Positions 10,350 through 19,846 of a stretch of 64,000 nt of DNA are shown one piece after another; position 1 is the first letter of the stretch, and each line of letters begins with the position of its first letter. This DNA is from Hyphococcus sp. (GTDB taxonomy: Bacteria > Pseudomonadota > Alphaproteobacteria > Caulobacterales > Parvularculaceae): positions 1-64,000 of the forward strand of contig JABDJK010000009.1 in the NCBI GenBank assembly GCA_013002535.1, written 5' to 3'. The notes beneath the pieces are model-generated. The model was not told the origin of the DNA, searched no databases, and saw only the letters and a program-made list of their open reading frames with translations. A program made the translations under genes and the position numbers.

Positions 10350-10937
10350 GTGAGCCGAGAGTTTAATATGACCATTTCAAACTCTATCCGCGACAGCGAC
10401 GCCGGCATTATCCTGATATTCTGGTTTGAAGAGACGAAACCGCATCAATGGTTTCGCCGCGACGCCGCGTTCGACGAATCCGTGCGCGCGCGTTTCGGCG
10501 CGCATCACGCTGCAGCAGCAACTGGCGACCTCGACAATTGGATGGAAAGCGCAGACACGGCCCTCGCCCGTATCATCATACTTGATCAATTTTCGCGGAA
10601 TATTTATCGCGATGAGCCGCTCGCTTTCGCCCAAGATGATCTCGCCCTCGCCGCCGCGCGGGACGCCGTTGCAAAGGAATTTGATCAAACCGTTGAACCT
10701 AGAAAACGCGCATTTTTCCTGATGCCGTTCATGCATGCCGAAGACGCAAACGTTCAGGATGAAAGCGTGCAGTTGTTCATTTCGCGCGGTTGCGGCGAAG
10801 ACAACGCTAAACACGCGCGCCAGCATCGCGATATCGTCAAACGCTTTGGACGCTTTCCCCACCGCAACAAAGTAATGGTCCGCACGTCAACGCCGGAAGA
10901 AACTCAGTTTCTGAAAGACGGCGGGTTTAATCCGTGA
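10350..10937 (+). CDS. DUF924 family protein
   Basis: FWFEETKPHQWFRRDAAFDESVRARF...ALARIIILDQFSRNIYRDEPLAFAQD. Confidence 0.9.
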   Translation: MSREFNMTISNSIRDSDAGIILIFWFEETKPHQWFRRDAAFDESVRARFGAHHAAAATGDLDNWMESADTALARIIILDQFSRNIYRDEPLAFAQDDLALAAARDAVAKEFDQTVEPRKRAFFLMPFMHAEDANVQDESVQLFISRGCGEDNAKHARQHRDIVKRFGRFPHRNKVMVRTSTPEETQFLKDGGFNP

Positions 10938-11016
10938 GGAGCAGTCGTCATCCTGATTGCTGCGCGGCAAGAATTGACGCGGCGCAGACACGGGATGGCG
11001 ACTGAACGGAACTTTC

Positions 11017-11502
11017 TCAATAAACACCTATCTTCAATCCGGCGCCCAACGCCGCGCCGAGCTCACGGCATTTTTTCAGATCTTCCTCACCGATTGTCTT
11101 CTCCGCCAAAATTTCTTCTGGCGTCTGCGCATGGGTGCAAATGATAAACGGCTCCTGCGCCAGTTTCAGCCTCCAGCCGGTGGCAATGCGCGCTGTTTGT
11201 TTAACGGCATTCTCGCCGTCGGAACCCGCGCAAACCATCTGCGCGTAAGCCCTCCCTTCAATTTTACCGAGCACGGGATAATAGCAGCGGTCATAAAAAT
11301 CTTTCATGACGCCAGCGATGGCCGCGAGGTTTTCCGGCGCCGCAAAAATGTATCCTTCAGCGTCAAGCAAATCGCCCGGACCAGCATCGGCGGCGGTTCT
11401 CAATACAGTCTCGCATTCCTCCTGCGCCGCCTCTAACGCGGCTTCGGCCATCTGGCGCGTCCCGCCGGTTTTTGAATGATAGACGATGAGGAGTTGCGGC
11501 AT
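11017..11502 (-). CDS. flavodoxin-like NAD(P)H-dependent reductase
   Basis: MPQLLIVYHSKTGGTRQMAEAALEAA flavodoxin fold; start shifted to the internal ATG at 11502. Confidence 0.8.
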   Translation of the reverse strand: MPQLLIVYHSKTGGTRQMAEAALEAAQEECETVLRTAADAGPGDLLDAEGYIFAAPENLAAIAGVMKDFYDRCYYPVLGKIEGRAYAQMVCAGSDGENAVKQTARIATGWRLKLAQEPFIICTHAQTPEEILAEKTIGEEDLKKCRELGAALGAGLKIGVY

Positions 11503-11506
11503 CTCC

Positions 11507-13021
11507 TTAACGATACTCTTCCGGCGCCATAGGACGGAGGCGTTCGCAGAGTTCAACCAGCGGCACGGACGAACCGTCTTCCTGAACGATGCGGACGTGG
11601 TTGCCATTGAGCGCACGGGCGTGGGGCGCGCCACAAGAATGAGCGATCATGGCGACGTCTTTGCGCATCTTTTCAACGTAACTTGCAACGCGCTTTGATT
11701 TGACCTGCGGATCGAGGCCGCCCTGCAGCGACTTTTTGTGAGTCGTTACGCCGGTCGGGCAATTATTGGTGTGGCAACGAAGCGCCTGGATGCAACCGAT
11801 GGAGAACATAAAACCGCGCGCAGTATTGACGACATCGGCGCCAGCGCAATAGGCCCAGGCGACTTCGGCCGGGGTCACCAGCTTGCCAGCCGCGATGAGC
11901 TTGATGCGATCGCGAAGCCCGCGCCGCCGCAAGATATTATCGAGCATGGGCAGGGCCTGCTTAATGGAGAGTCCGACATTGTCCATCAGCGACATTGGCG
12001 CCGCGCCGGTGCCGCCCTCACCGCCGTCGAGAGTAATAAAGTCCGGCGCATTCTCAACGCCTCGCCGCTCAATCGCGTCGCAGAGCTCATCAACCCAGCC
12101 ATAGGCGCCGAGGACCGTCTTGAAGCCCGTCGGCAATTTCGAGACATTCCTTACGCGTTCAACAAAATCGAGCAAATCATCGACGCTGTCGATTTCCGGG
12201 TGGCGGTTTGGAGAGATTGAGGCATTGCCTGCCGGGATGCCGCGAATCTTGGCGATTTCCTTCGTAACTTTCGCAGCCGGCAGCAAGCCGCCCTTGCCGG
12301 GCTTTGCCCCTTGCGCAAGTTTGATCTCAATCATTTTCACTTCAGGCTTCGCCGCTATGTCAGCGAGTTTATCTTTATCAAGCGCGCCATCTTTGGTGCG
12401 CACGCCATATTTGGCTGTGCCAATCTCGAAGACAATGTCACAGCCGCCCTCAAGATGATAAGGTGATAATCCGCCCTCGCCCGTATCCATAAAGCATTTT
12501 GCGATCCCGGCGCCGCGCGACAATGCCTGCACCGCCGGTTTCGACAATGACCCGTAGCTCATGGCGGAAATATTGATAATCGACGCTGCATGGTAAGGAT
12601 TTAGCGTATACGGACCGAATTCAACTGGCGGCGGGTCGGTCGCTTCCTCGCTCAATTTCGGAAAAGCACAATTGACGAAAATCGGCGTGCCGACAAGATT
12701 GATGTTTCGCGTTGAACCAAACGGCGCGGTATTGTTGTGTCCTTTCGCTGACTTGTAAATCCATTCGCGTTCCGCCCGGTTAAACGGCATTTCCTCGCGA
12801 TCGAGGGCGAAAAAATATTGCCTAAAAAATTCGCCGAGGCGCGTGAAGAGTTCACGGAAGCGGCCGACGACTGGGTAATTGTGGCGTACCGCGTCCTTAG
12901 ACTGCGAGACATCCATGACATACATGGCGATGACAGCCAGAACGAAAACGCCGACGGCGAAAATAAACAGCGTCGACAGAAATTCGAGCCCCGTCATCGT
13001 AAACCGGCTTAAGAAGTCCAT
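11507..13021 (-). CDS. FMN-binding glutamate synthase-like family protein
   Basis: 504 aa, N-terminal TM, then DTGEGGLSPYHLEGG, LAQGAKPGKGGLLP, ITLDGGEGGTGAAP, CHTNNCPTGVTT as in the GltB central/FMN domain. Confidence 0.9.
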   Translation of the reverse strand: MDFLSRFTMTGLEFLSTLFIFAVGVFVLAVIAMYVMDVSQSKDAVRHNYPVVGRFRELFTRLGEFFRQYFFALDREEMPFNRAEREWIYKSAKGHNNTAPFGSTRNINLVGTPIFVNCAFPKLSEEATDPPPVEFGPYTLNPYHAASIINISAMSYGSLSKPAVQALSRGAGIAKCFMDTGEGGLSPYHLEGGCDIVFEIGTAKYGVRTKDGALDKDKLADIAAKPEVKMIEIKLAQGAKPGKGGLLPAAKVTKEIAKIRGIPAGNASISPNRHPEIDSVDDLLDFVERVRNVSKLPTGFKTVLGAYGWVDELCDAIERRGVENAPDFITLDGGEGGTGAAPMSLMDNVGLSIKQALPMLDNILRRRGLRDRIKLIAAGKLVTPAEVAWAYCAGADVVNTARGFMFSIGCIQALRCHTNNCPTGVTTHKKSLQGGLDPQVKSKRVASYVEKMRKDVAMIAHSCGAPHARALNGNHVRIVQEDGSSVPLVELCERLRPMAPEEYR

Positions 13022-13115
13022 GAATGTCCCCTCTCAAGAAACGAAAGGCGATCATAGATCAAACCGGCGCCAAGCGAAAACAATACAAGCCCCAAATATT
13101 ATCGTGCGTGAACGC

Positions 13116-14681
13116 CTAGCTCGCAGGCGTCCAGCGCAGGACAGGCTTTCTCGCCGCGGCTGTCTCATCAAGCCGGCGGCGCGGCGCATAAACCGGCGCC
13201 GCTTTGAAGGCGTCAACTTCGTCGCCGGATTTTGCCCGCTTGGCGAGCGACAGGAGAGCATCGCAAAAGAGATCAAGCTCGCGCTTTGATTCTGACTCCG
13301 TCGGCTCGATCAACATCGCGCCATGAACAACCAGCGGGAAGTACATAGTCATCGGATGATAGCCTTCGTCGATCATGGCTTTGGCGAAATCTATCGTTTC
13401 CACGCCGGTGTCTTTCAGGAAGCTGTCATCGAATAGCGCTTCATGCATGCAGTAGCCGTCGAAAGCCGGCGACATTTCCGCTTTCAATCTCGTCAAAACA
13501 TAATTGGCGTTGAGGACGGCGTCTTCCGCCGCCTGTTTTACCCCATCAACGCCGTGGCTCATCATGTAAGATAGCGCGCGGGTAAACATGCCCATTTGGC
13601 CATGGAATGCGGTGAGGCGGCCAAAACTTTGCGCTGCTTCACCGTCTTCGGCCTTTGCGGCGCGACGTGTTTCGATCAGCTTGTATTTGTCGCCCTCGCG
13701 CACGACGAACGGCACCGGCGCGAAGGGCGCGAGCGCTTCCGACAACACCGTCGGGCCTGCGCCAGGCCCACCGCCGCCATGAGGCGTTGAGAAAGTCTTG
13801 TGCAAATTGATGTGCATGGCGTCGACGCCAAGATCACCCGGCTTCACTTTACCGGCGATGGCGTTGAAGTTGGCGCCGTCGCAATAGAAGTATCCGCCAG
13901 CCTCGTGCACCGCGTCGGCGATCTCGCGAATATCACGCTCAAATAATCCGCACGTGTTGGGGTTCGTCACCATGATGCCGGCGACGTCATCCCCAAGTTT
14001 TTCTTTCATGGCGGCAAGATCGACGCGGCCCGTGTCATCAGCGGGAATGGAATCGACTTTAAAGCCGCACTGCACCGCCGTCGCGGGGTTGGTGCCGTGA
14101 GCAGATTCCGGCGCCAGAACGCGGGTGCGTTTATCGACGTCACCGCGGGCTTCAAGCGCAGACTTGATCGCGACCATGCCGCAAAGCTCGCCATGGGCGC
14201 CGGCCTTGGGCGACATGGCGACGGCGGGCATGCCGGTCAATTCCGTCAACCAATAGGCGAGCCGATCGATGACTTCGAGAGCGCCCTGCGCCGCGCTTTC
14301 CGGCGCCAGCGGATGGAGATCGCCAAAGCCCGGCATGCGCGCGACTTTTTCATTTAGGCGCGGATTGTGTTTCATGGTGCAGGACCCGAGCGGGAACGGC
14401 CCCATATCGATGGCGTAGTTTTTTTGGGAAAGCCGCACGAAGTGGCGCATGGTTTCCGGCTCGGTGAGCCCCGGCAAACCGATTCCGTTGCGGTTCAAAC
14501 CGCCAAGCCGGTCGGGGGCGCCATTCGGTTCCGGCAGATCAACGCCGGTGCGTTCAACATCTCCGATTTCAAACGACAGCGCCTCTTCGATTTGTAGCGC
14601 CTTGTTGCCGGTGAACGTCGACGAAGCAGTTGCAGCTGTTTCTTCCGGCGTTGTCGGCCGGCCCTGGTTGTTCATGCTCAT
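13116..14681 (-). CDS. gcvPB: glycine dehydrogenase (decarboxylating) subunit 2
   Basis: PLP-lysine context [34 protein letters not shown]. Confidence 0.95.
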   Translation of the reverse strand: MSMNNQGRPTTPEETAATASSTFTGNKALQIEEALSFEIGDVERTGVDLPEPNGAPDRLGGLNRNGIGLPGLTEPETMRHFVRLSQKNYAIDMGPFPLGSCTMKHNPRLNEKVARMPGFGDLHPLAPESAAQGALEVIDRLAYWLTELTGMPAVAMSPKAGAHGELCGMVAIKSALEARGDVDKRTRVLAPESAHGTNPATAVQCGFKVDSIPADDTGRVDLAAMKEKLGDDVAGIMVTNPNTCGLFERDIREIADAVHEAGGYFYCDGANFNAIAGKVKPGDLGVDAMHINLHKTFSTPHGGGGPGAGPTVLSEALAPFAPVPFVVREGDKYKLIETRRAAKAEDGEAAQSFGRLTAFHGQMGMFTRALSYMMSHGVDGVKQAAEDAVLNANYVLTRLKAEMSPAFDGYCMHEALFDDSFLKDTGVETIDFAKAMIDEGYHPMTMYFPLVVHGAMLIEPTESESKRELDLFCDALLSLAKRAKSGDEVDAFKAAPVYAPRRRLDETAAARKPVLRWTPAS

Positions 14682-16021
14682 GATAGCGCCTCCTTCAATC
14701 TGGACGCCAAGGCTTCAATATTTTTTTCAGTTGTACACTCGGTCGCAGCGACAATCAGCAGGTTGTCCGCTTCCGGAACATCGGTCCAAAGCCGCCCGCC
14801 GGGGACGCCGGCAAGAATACCCTTGCCAGCGAGGGCATTGACGACGCCATCCGCGTTCTTCGGCAGGCGCACGGTGAATTCATTGAAGAATGACTTATTC
14901 AAAACCTCAACGCCATCGATGGCGGCGAGCCCATCGGCGGTTCGGCATGCGGCCTCGTGATTAAGCGTCGCCAGTTTTCTGAGCCCCGCCTCGCCCAGCA
15001 AAGTCATGTGCACCGTAAACGCCAAAGTACACAAACCGGAATTCGTGCATATATTCGAGGTCGCCTTGTCGCGGCGGATGTGTTGCTCGCGCGTTGAAAG
15101 CGTCAGCACGAAACCGCGTTTTCCCTCCGCATCGGTGGTCTCGCCGCAAAGCCGTCCAGGCATTTGCCGCATATATTTCTGGCGCGTCGCAAAGAGGCCT
15201 ACATACGGCCCGCCATAGCCGAGCGGCACGCCGATGGACTGACCTTCGGCAACAACAATATCTGCGCCCATTTCGCCGGGGCTTTTGAGGGCGCCAAACG
15301 AAATCGCTTCGGTGACAACCGCAACCAGCAGCGCGCCTTTTTCCTGCGCCGCTTTGGCGATGGGTTCGAGATCGCGCACATTGCCGAAAACATCCGGCGT
15401 CTGGACGATGACGCATGCGGTCTCATCATCAATCATCGACGCAATGTCTTCCGTCGCCTCAATGTCGACAGGCGCAGCGACGTAACTATCGTCGAGTAGT
15501 TCCACATTGGTGCGAACCACCGCGCCATAATGGGGATGCAGGCCGCCGGAGGTAATGACTTTTTTGCGCTTGGTGACCCGCCGCGCCATCAGCGCCGCTT
15601 CGGCCGCACCGGTGGAGCCATCATACATCGAGGCGTTGGCGACTTCCATGCCGGTGAGCGCCGCGACCTGCGTTTGAAATTCAAAAAGATATTGCAGCGT
15701 GCCTTGCGCGATCTCTGGTTGATATGGCGTATAAGCGGTCAGAAATTCCGAGCGCTGAATAATATGATCAACCGTCGCCGGGATATGGTGTTTGTAAGCG
15801 CCGCAACCGATAAAAAACGGCCCGTCGCCCGCGGCGCGGTTCTTCGCAGAAAGGGCGCCAAGCTCACGCTCGACATTCATTTCGCCCAAATGGTTTGGCA
15901 ATTTGAAGTCTGCGTTCAGTGCATTCGCCGGAACATCAGAAAATAATTCATCAACTGACCCTGCGCCGATGGTTTTCAACATCGCCGCGCGGTCGTTGCT
16001 GTTTAAGGGAAGATAACGCAT
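14678..16021 (-). CDS. gcvPA: glycine dehydrogenase (decarboxylating) subunit 1
   Basis: [51 protein letters not shown] overlap with gcvPB. Confidence 0.95.
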   Translation of the reverse strand: MRYLPLNSNDRAAMLKTIGAGSVDELFSDVPANALNADFKLPNHLGEMNVERELGALSAKNRAAGDGPFFIGCGAYKHHIPATVDHIIQRSEFLTAYTPYQPEIAQGTLQYLFEFQTQVAALTGMEVANASMYDGSTGAAEAALMARRVTKRKKVITSGGLHPHYGAVVRTNVELLDDSYVAAPVDIEATEDIASMIDDETACVIVQTPDVFGNVRDLEPIAKAAQEKGALLVAVVTEAISFGALKSPGEMGADIVVAEGQSIGVPLGYGGPYVGLFATRQKYMRQMPGRLCGETTDAEGKRGFVLTLSTREQHIRRDKATSNICTNSGLCTLAFTVHMTLLGEAGLRKLATLNHEAACRTADGLAAIDGVEVLNKSFFNEFTVRLPKNADGVVNALAGKGILAGVPGGRLWTDVPEADNLLIVAATECTTEKNIEALASRLKEALS

Positions 16022-16027
16022 AGCCGC

Positions 16028-16213
16028 CTACTCGCTGTCGTCTGGATTTGCAGAATTTTTCTTGTTCATGGAGACGCCGATAGCGGCGCCAATCGCAATG
16101 CCGACGCCAATTCCCAGCGCCAAATTGTCAATGGCAACACCAATAGCCGCACCGACGCCAACACCAATAGCAATGGCTGCACCGGCAGAATTCGACGAAT
16201 CGCTTTTGGCCAT
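16028..16213 (-). CDS. small glycine-zipper membrane protein inside the gcv operon
   Basis: 61 aa, two Gly-zipper hydrophobic segments (GVGVGAAIGVAI / GVGIAIGAAIGVSM); TAATG overlap with gcvH. Confidence 0.75.
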   Translation of the reverse strand: MAKSDSSNSAGAAIAIGVGVGAAIGVAIDNLALGIGVGIAIGAAIGVSMNKKNSANPDDSE

Positions 16214-16584
16214 TACGCGTTCTCCGCGAATTCCTTGTATTTCGCTTCATCCATCATTGCGTCGAGCTCAGACGCATCGGATGCTTTGATTTTCACGAAC
16301 CATGCTGCGCCTTGCGGATCGCCATTGACACTCGCCGGATCGTCAACGATGGCCTGGTTGGCTTCAACAATTTCACCCGAGATTGGCGCATATACGTCTG
16401 ACGCCGCCTTGACCGATTCAACGACGGCCATGTCATCGCCTTTTGAAAAAGTCTTGCCGACTTCAGGCAGCTCTACGAATACGACGTCGCCGAGTTGTTC
16501 TGCAGCGTGCGCAGAAATGCCAACGACATAGACGTCGCCGTCCACCCGCACATATTCATGGTCTTCGGTAAATTTGATGGTCAT
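16213..16584 (-). CDS. gcvH: glycine cleavage system H protein
   Basis: lipoyl site context [28 protein letters not shown]. Confidence 0.97.
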   Translation of the reverse strand: MTIKFTEDHEYVRVDGDVYVVGISAHAAEQLGDVVFVELPEVGKTFSKGDDMAVVESVKAASDVYAPISGEIVEANQAIVDDPASVNGDPQGAAWFVKIKASDASELDAMMDEAKYKEFAENA

Positions 16585-16596
16585 GAACTTTCCTCC

Positions 16597-17715
16597 TTAA
16601 CCCCTGTAATAGCGATGCGGCGCGAACGGCATGTCAGCGACTTTCGCCGCCAGCGACTTGCCCCGCACAATCAATTGAATATCGGTTCCCGTTGCCGAAT
16701 GCGCCGTCTCGACATAGCCTATGGCGACGGGCCCGCCGACGCTTGGGCCGAATCCGCCCGAGGTGACGACGCCGATTTTTATTCCGTCAGCTGACTGAAT
16801 TTCGGCACCCTCACGCGCCGGCGCCCGGCCTTCCGGAAGAATTCCGACACGAAGACGCGATGGGCCTTCGTCCAACTCGCGGAGAATTCGTGGTGCGCCA
16901 GGGAAACCACCTTCTTCGCGCCGGCGCTTACCAATCGAGAAATTGATGTTCCCCTCGACCGGCGATGTCGTTTCATCGATATCGTGCCCGTAAAGGCAGA
17001 GCCCCGCTTCAAGGCGCAACGAATCCCGCGCGCCTAGACCGATCGGTTCAACGACATCATCTTCAAGCAGAAGTTTCGCGAGCTTTTCTGTGTCCCCGCT
17101 CCAAGTAGAAATCTCATAACCGTCTTCGCCGGTGTATCCGGCGCGCGCCACCGTCGCCTGAATGCCGGCGATCTCGAATTCGCCAAAGCTCATAAATTTC
17201 ATTTCAGCAGCGGCGGGAACATGTTTGGCGAGTACGCTCGCTGCCCTTGGACCCTGTAACGCCAAAAGCCCGCGCTCATCGAATCGTTCAAGCTTTACGC
17301 CCGCGGGCAACCGTTCGGTCAAATGCGCATAATCTTTCTCTTTGCATGCAGCATTGACGACGAGATTGAGCCGCCCGTCTGTTGGCGGGCGCGACACCAT
17401 GAGATCGTCAATGATGCCGCCGTCATCGTTCAAAAGCACCGTATAGCGCTGGCGCCATTGACCGAGCTTTTTCATCTCGCCGGGAACCAAGGTTTCAAGC
17501 GCCGCCGCCGTTGTCTCGTGATCCGGACTGACAATGACTGCCTGGCCCATGTGAGACACATCAAACAGGCCGGCCTTTTCGCGCGTATGCAAATGTTCTT
17601 TGAGAACGCCGAGGGGATATTGCACCGGCATGTCGTAGCCAGCGAAGGGAACCATTTTCCCGCCGAGAGATTGGTGCAATGCGTGAAGCGGCGTTTTAAA
17701 AAGATCGTCGGCCAT
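16597..17715 (-). CDS. gcvT: glycine cleavage system T protein (aminomethyltransferase)
   Basis: MVPFAGYDMPVQYPLGVLKEHLHTREKAGLFDVSHMGQ; YTGEDGYEI; ARDSLRLEAGLCLYGHDID. Confidence 0.97.
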   Translation of the reverse strand: MADDLFKTPLHALHQSLGGKMVPFAGYDMPVQYPLGVLKEHLHTREKAGLFDVSHMGQAVIVSPDHETTAAALETLVPGEMKKLGQWRQRYTVLLNDDGGIIDDLMVSRPPTDGRLNLVVNAACKEKDYAHLTERLPAGVKLERFDERGLLALQGPRAASVLAKHVPAAAEMKFMSFGEFEIAGIQATVARAGYTGEDGYEISTWSGDTEKLAKLLLEDDVVEPIGLGARDSLRLEAGLCLYGHDIDETTSPVEGNINFSIGKRRREEGGFPGAPRILRELDEGPSRLRVGILPEGRAPAREGAEIQSADGIKIGVVTSGGFGPSVGGPVAIGYVETAHSATGTDIQLIVRGKSLAAKVADMPFAPHRYYRG

Positions 17716-17760
17716 GTGCTTTCCCGTGACTCATCAAGGCGCCGCATTTTGCGGCAACCC

Positions 17761-17960
17761 CGGCTGTCACGGGCGCCTGAGAGATTTCACGGGAACCTAA
17801 AAAACGCAGGCCCGCTTACTCCTTCGGCGGGGCGAAATGTCGCCCACTTTCCAGCCTTCTTCCGTCGCCTTTTGCGGTCCTTTTGCCTGAGAGTTTCCGG
17901 GGCGGTTGCTCCTTCGGCGCTGACGTCAAATCCAAAAAAAAACTGCGTCAGTCTCTCCCG
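17761..17960 (-). promoter_or_regulatory. tandem glycine riboswitch upstream of gcvT
   Basis: minus strand reads GGGAGAGAC...CGCCGAAGGAGCAACC...GGAAACTCTCAGGCAAAAGGACCG then ...GCCGAAGGAGTAAGC...CCCGTGAAATCTCTCAGGCGCCCGTGACAG; two copies of the conserved aptamer motifs. Confidence 0.93.
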
Positions 17961-18060
17961 CGGCAAGGCGTTGACGCCGCATATACGTTTTGCGGCGACG
18001 CGAGACCATGCGGCGCGAAGCGCTCCAAGTCAATGATTCTGATTGCCTATAAAGTTTTGC

Positions 18061-18477
18061 TTACGCTGCTTCAGCACAATTTTCGCAAGCGCCTTTTATC
18101 TCAAGGCGCGCGGTATCCATGTGGAAATTCGCAGCCCTTACAGCTGGCGTAATATCAGCCTCTACGGCGACAACTTCCAGTTCCTCGACATTGTTGCACT
18201 TTTCGCAAACCAGGAAAGTCTGGACGACATGGGGGCCTTCGTGATTGCACAATACAAAGGCGTTCAGACCATCCAGCTTGTGGATATGGCCTTTGTTTTC
18301 GAGGCCGTCGAGGGCCCGATAAACTGTCATTGGGGCGCGAACGCCTTTATCTTTCAGGCCATCTAAAATTTCGTAAGCCTTTAGGGGATCTGTCGCACTG
18401 GCGAGCGTGTCCCATACAAGTTTCTCATTCTTGCCGAGACCCTTTGGCCTTGGCCGGTCCTGGTTTTCGATTTCCAT
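18061..18477 (-). CDS. zur: Fur family regulator, probably Zur
   Basis: APMTVYRALDGLENKGHIHKLDGLNAFVLC...HVVQTFLVCEKCNNVEE...CENCAEAA; CxxC pairs and Zur-like sequence. Confidence 0.8.
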   Translation of the reverse strand: MEIENQDRPRPKGLGKNEKLVWDTLASATDPLKAYEILDGLKDKGVRAPMTVYRALDGLENKGHIHKLDGLNAFVLCNHEGPHVVQTFLVCEKCNNVEELEVVAVEADITPAVRAANFHMDTARLEIKGACENCAEAA

Positions 18478-18519
18478 GACGTCCCTTTTTGTACTGGCTC
18501 GAGATTTAACAACATGTTT

Positions 18520-18539
18520 TGTTATATCTATGTTATATC
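18520..18539 (-). promoter_or_regulatory. candidate Zur-box: two GATATAACA direct repeats
   Basis: minus-strand GATATAACA-TA-GATATAACA, 11-bp period, about 43 bp upstream of the Zur-like start. Confidence 0.5.
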
Positions 18540-18551
18540 AAAATGCAACGT

Positions 18552-19823
18552 CTAAAACCGGTATATTCGCTCCCGAAACCACCGTGACGCCATCCACTTT
18601 GCACCATTTTTCACCGGCAACCCGGCATGTTGGGTCTCACGATCAATCGCGCCGTCGGACGTCACGTTTTCAAAAACGATGAGATCACCGGTGCTGCCGC
18701 GCACGTTCAAATCCGGCGTCACAAAATGAGTTTCGCCGCCCTCATAATCGTCATTTAGGCAAAGGAGCGCCGTTGCCGCGCGCTGGCCATTACGGGCGAC
18801 ATCGTCGCCGTCCGGCAACCAGTCATAATGGCGCTTATATTCCTGGCCCGGCTGGTAGTGTAGTATACTGAGGAATTCACCGTGGTCCGCTGGTCGCCCG
18901 ACAATTTCAGCAACGCATCGGTTTATCCGTGCAATGATCGTATCGACATCAACTAGGCCGATCGTCGCTGTATAGGAATGCCGAATGCTGTCAGGACGCG
19001 ACTGACCCGTTACAGGATCAACGATTTTTGCCGGCGCCAGCAACCGCGCCGTGTGCGCGATCACATACTCGCAAAGCTCCGGCGGAACGACTTTTCGATA
19101 AATTTTAATGTGAGGACGCTCGCTTAGAGCCTCCGCCTTTGTGTTTATTGTGCTTTCATCCAACAGACGCGTTGAAATCGCGTCCCACTCGAGGGTTGCG
19201 TCAGATACAGTCTGGTGATGCGCTTCCCTTAAGCCATCCTCCAAAAACGCCGCATGGGGATATCTCGCTGCGGACAATTTTGAAAGGAAAGTTTTTGCAG
19301 TATGCGTATCCGTATTTGGGCGTCCGAGCGCCGCGCGGCTGACAAAAACAGCTGCGGCGGTTCCATCTCGTGACGCCGCTTCGCGCAATAGCGGCGAAAC
19401 ATCCGGATCGTCCGGGTTTTGCAATGTCAGCGCGGCGGCAATCTCTGTCATCGCGGCGTGGTCATCTGAACGTGCGGCGCCCAATAGAAATTGGTTTGCC
19501 CTTTCGGCGTCTGACTCTACGCCGGCGCCGGCAATCAAAATCGCAGCGAGCTGGCGCCTCGCCAATGGATTGCCTCTCGCCGCCGCGCGCTCTAACAGCT
19601 CTATCGCGCCAGGCATTGCGTCGAAGGATCCGAATTGCAAGGTCGCCAGGGTATAAAGCGCGTCGCCGTGATCTTGCGCCGCACTCTTTTCAAGCCACTT
19701 GCGGGATTCATCACGCGAACCGGATTGGCTCAACGATGCAGCCAATGCATATTGCGCATTGGCGTCGCCGCTTTCTGCAAGCTTTCTGATTTCTGCAAGT
19801 TTTTCAGGCGTGAACATAGCCAT
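18552..19823 (-). CDS. Sel1-repeat protein with C-terminal 2OG-Fe(II) prolyl-4-hydroxylase-like domain
   Basis: Sel1-like repeats AQYALAASLSQSGSRDESRKWLEKSAAQDHGDALYTLA; C-terminal HYDWLPDG...GGETHFVTPDLNVRGSTGDLIVFENV. Confidence 0.85.
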   Translation of the reverse strand: MAMFTPEKLAEIRKLAESGDANAQYALAASLSQSGSRDESRKWLEKSAAQDHGDALYTLATLQFGSFDAMPGAIELLERAAARGNPLARRQLAAILIAGAGVESDAERANQFLLGAARSDDHAAMTEIAAALTLQNPDDPDVSPLLREAASRDGTAAAVFVSRAALGRPNTDTHTAKTFLSKLSAARYPHAAFLEDGLREAHHQTVSDATLEWDAISTRLLDESTINTKAEALSERPHIKIYRKVVPPELCEYVIAHTARLLAPAKIVDPVTGQSRPDSIRHSYTATIGLVDVDTIIARINRCVAEIVGRPADHGEFLSILHYQPGQEYKRHYDWLPDGDDVARNGQRAATALLCLNDDYEGGETHFVTPDLNVRGSTGDLIVFENVTSDGAIDRETQHAGLPVKNGAKWMASRWFRERIYRF

Positions 19824-19846
19824 TCACGCTAGCATTCGCCGGACGA

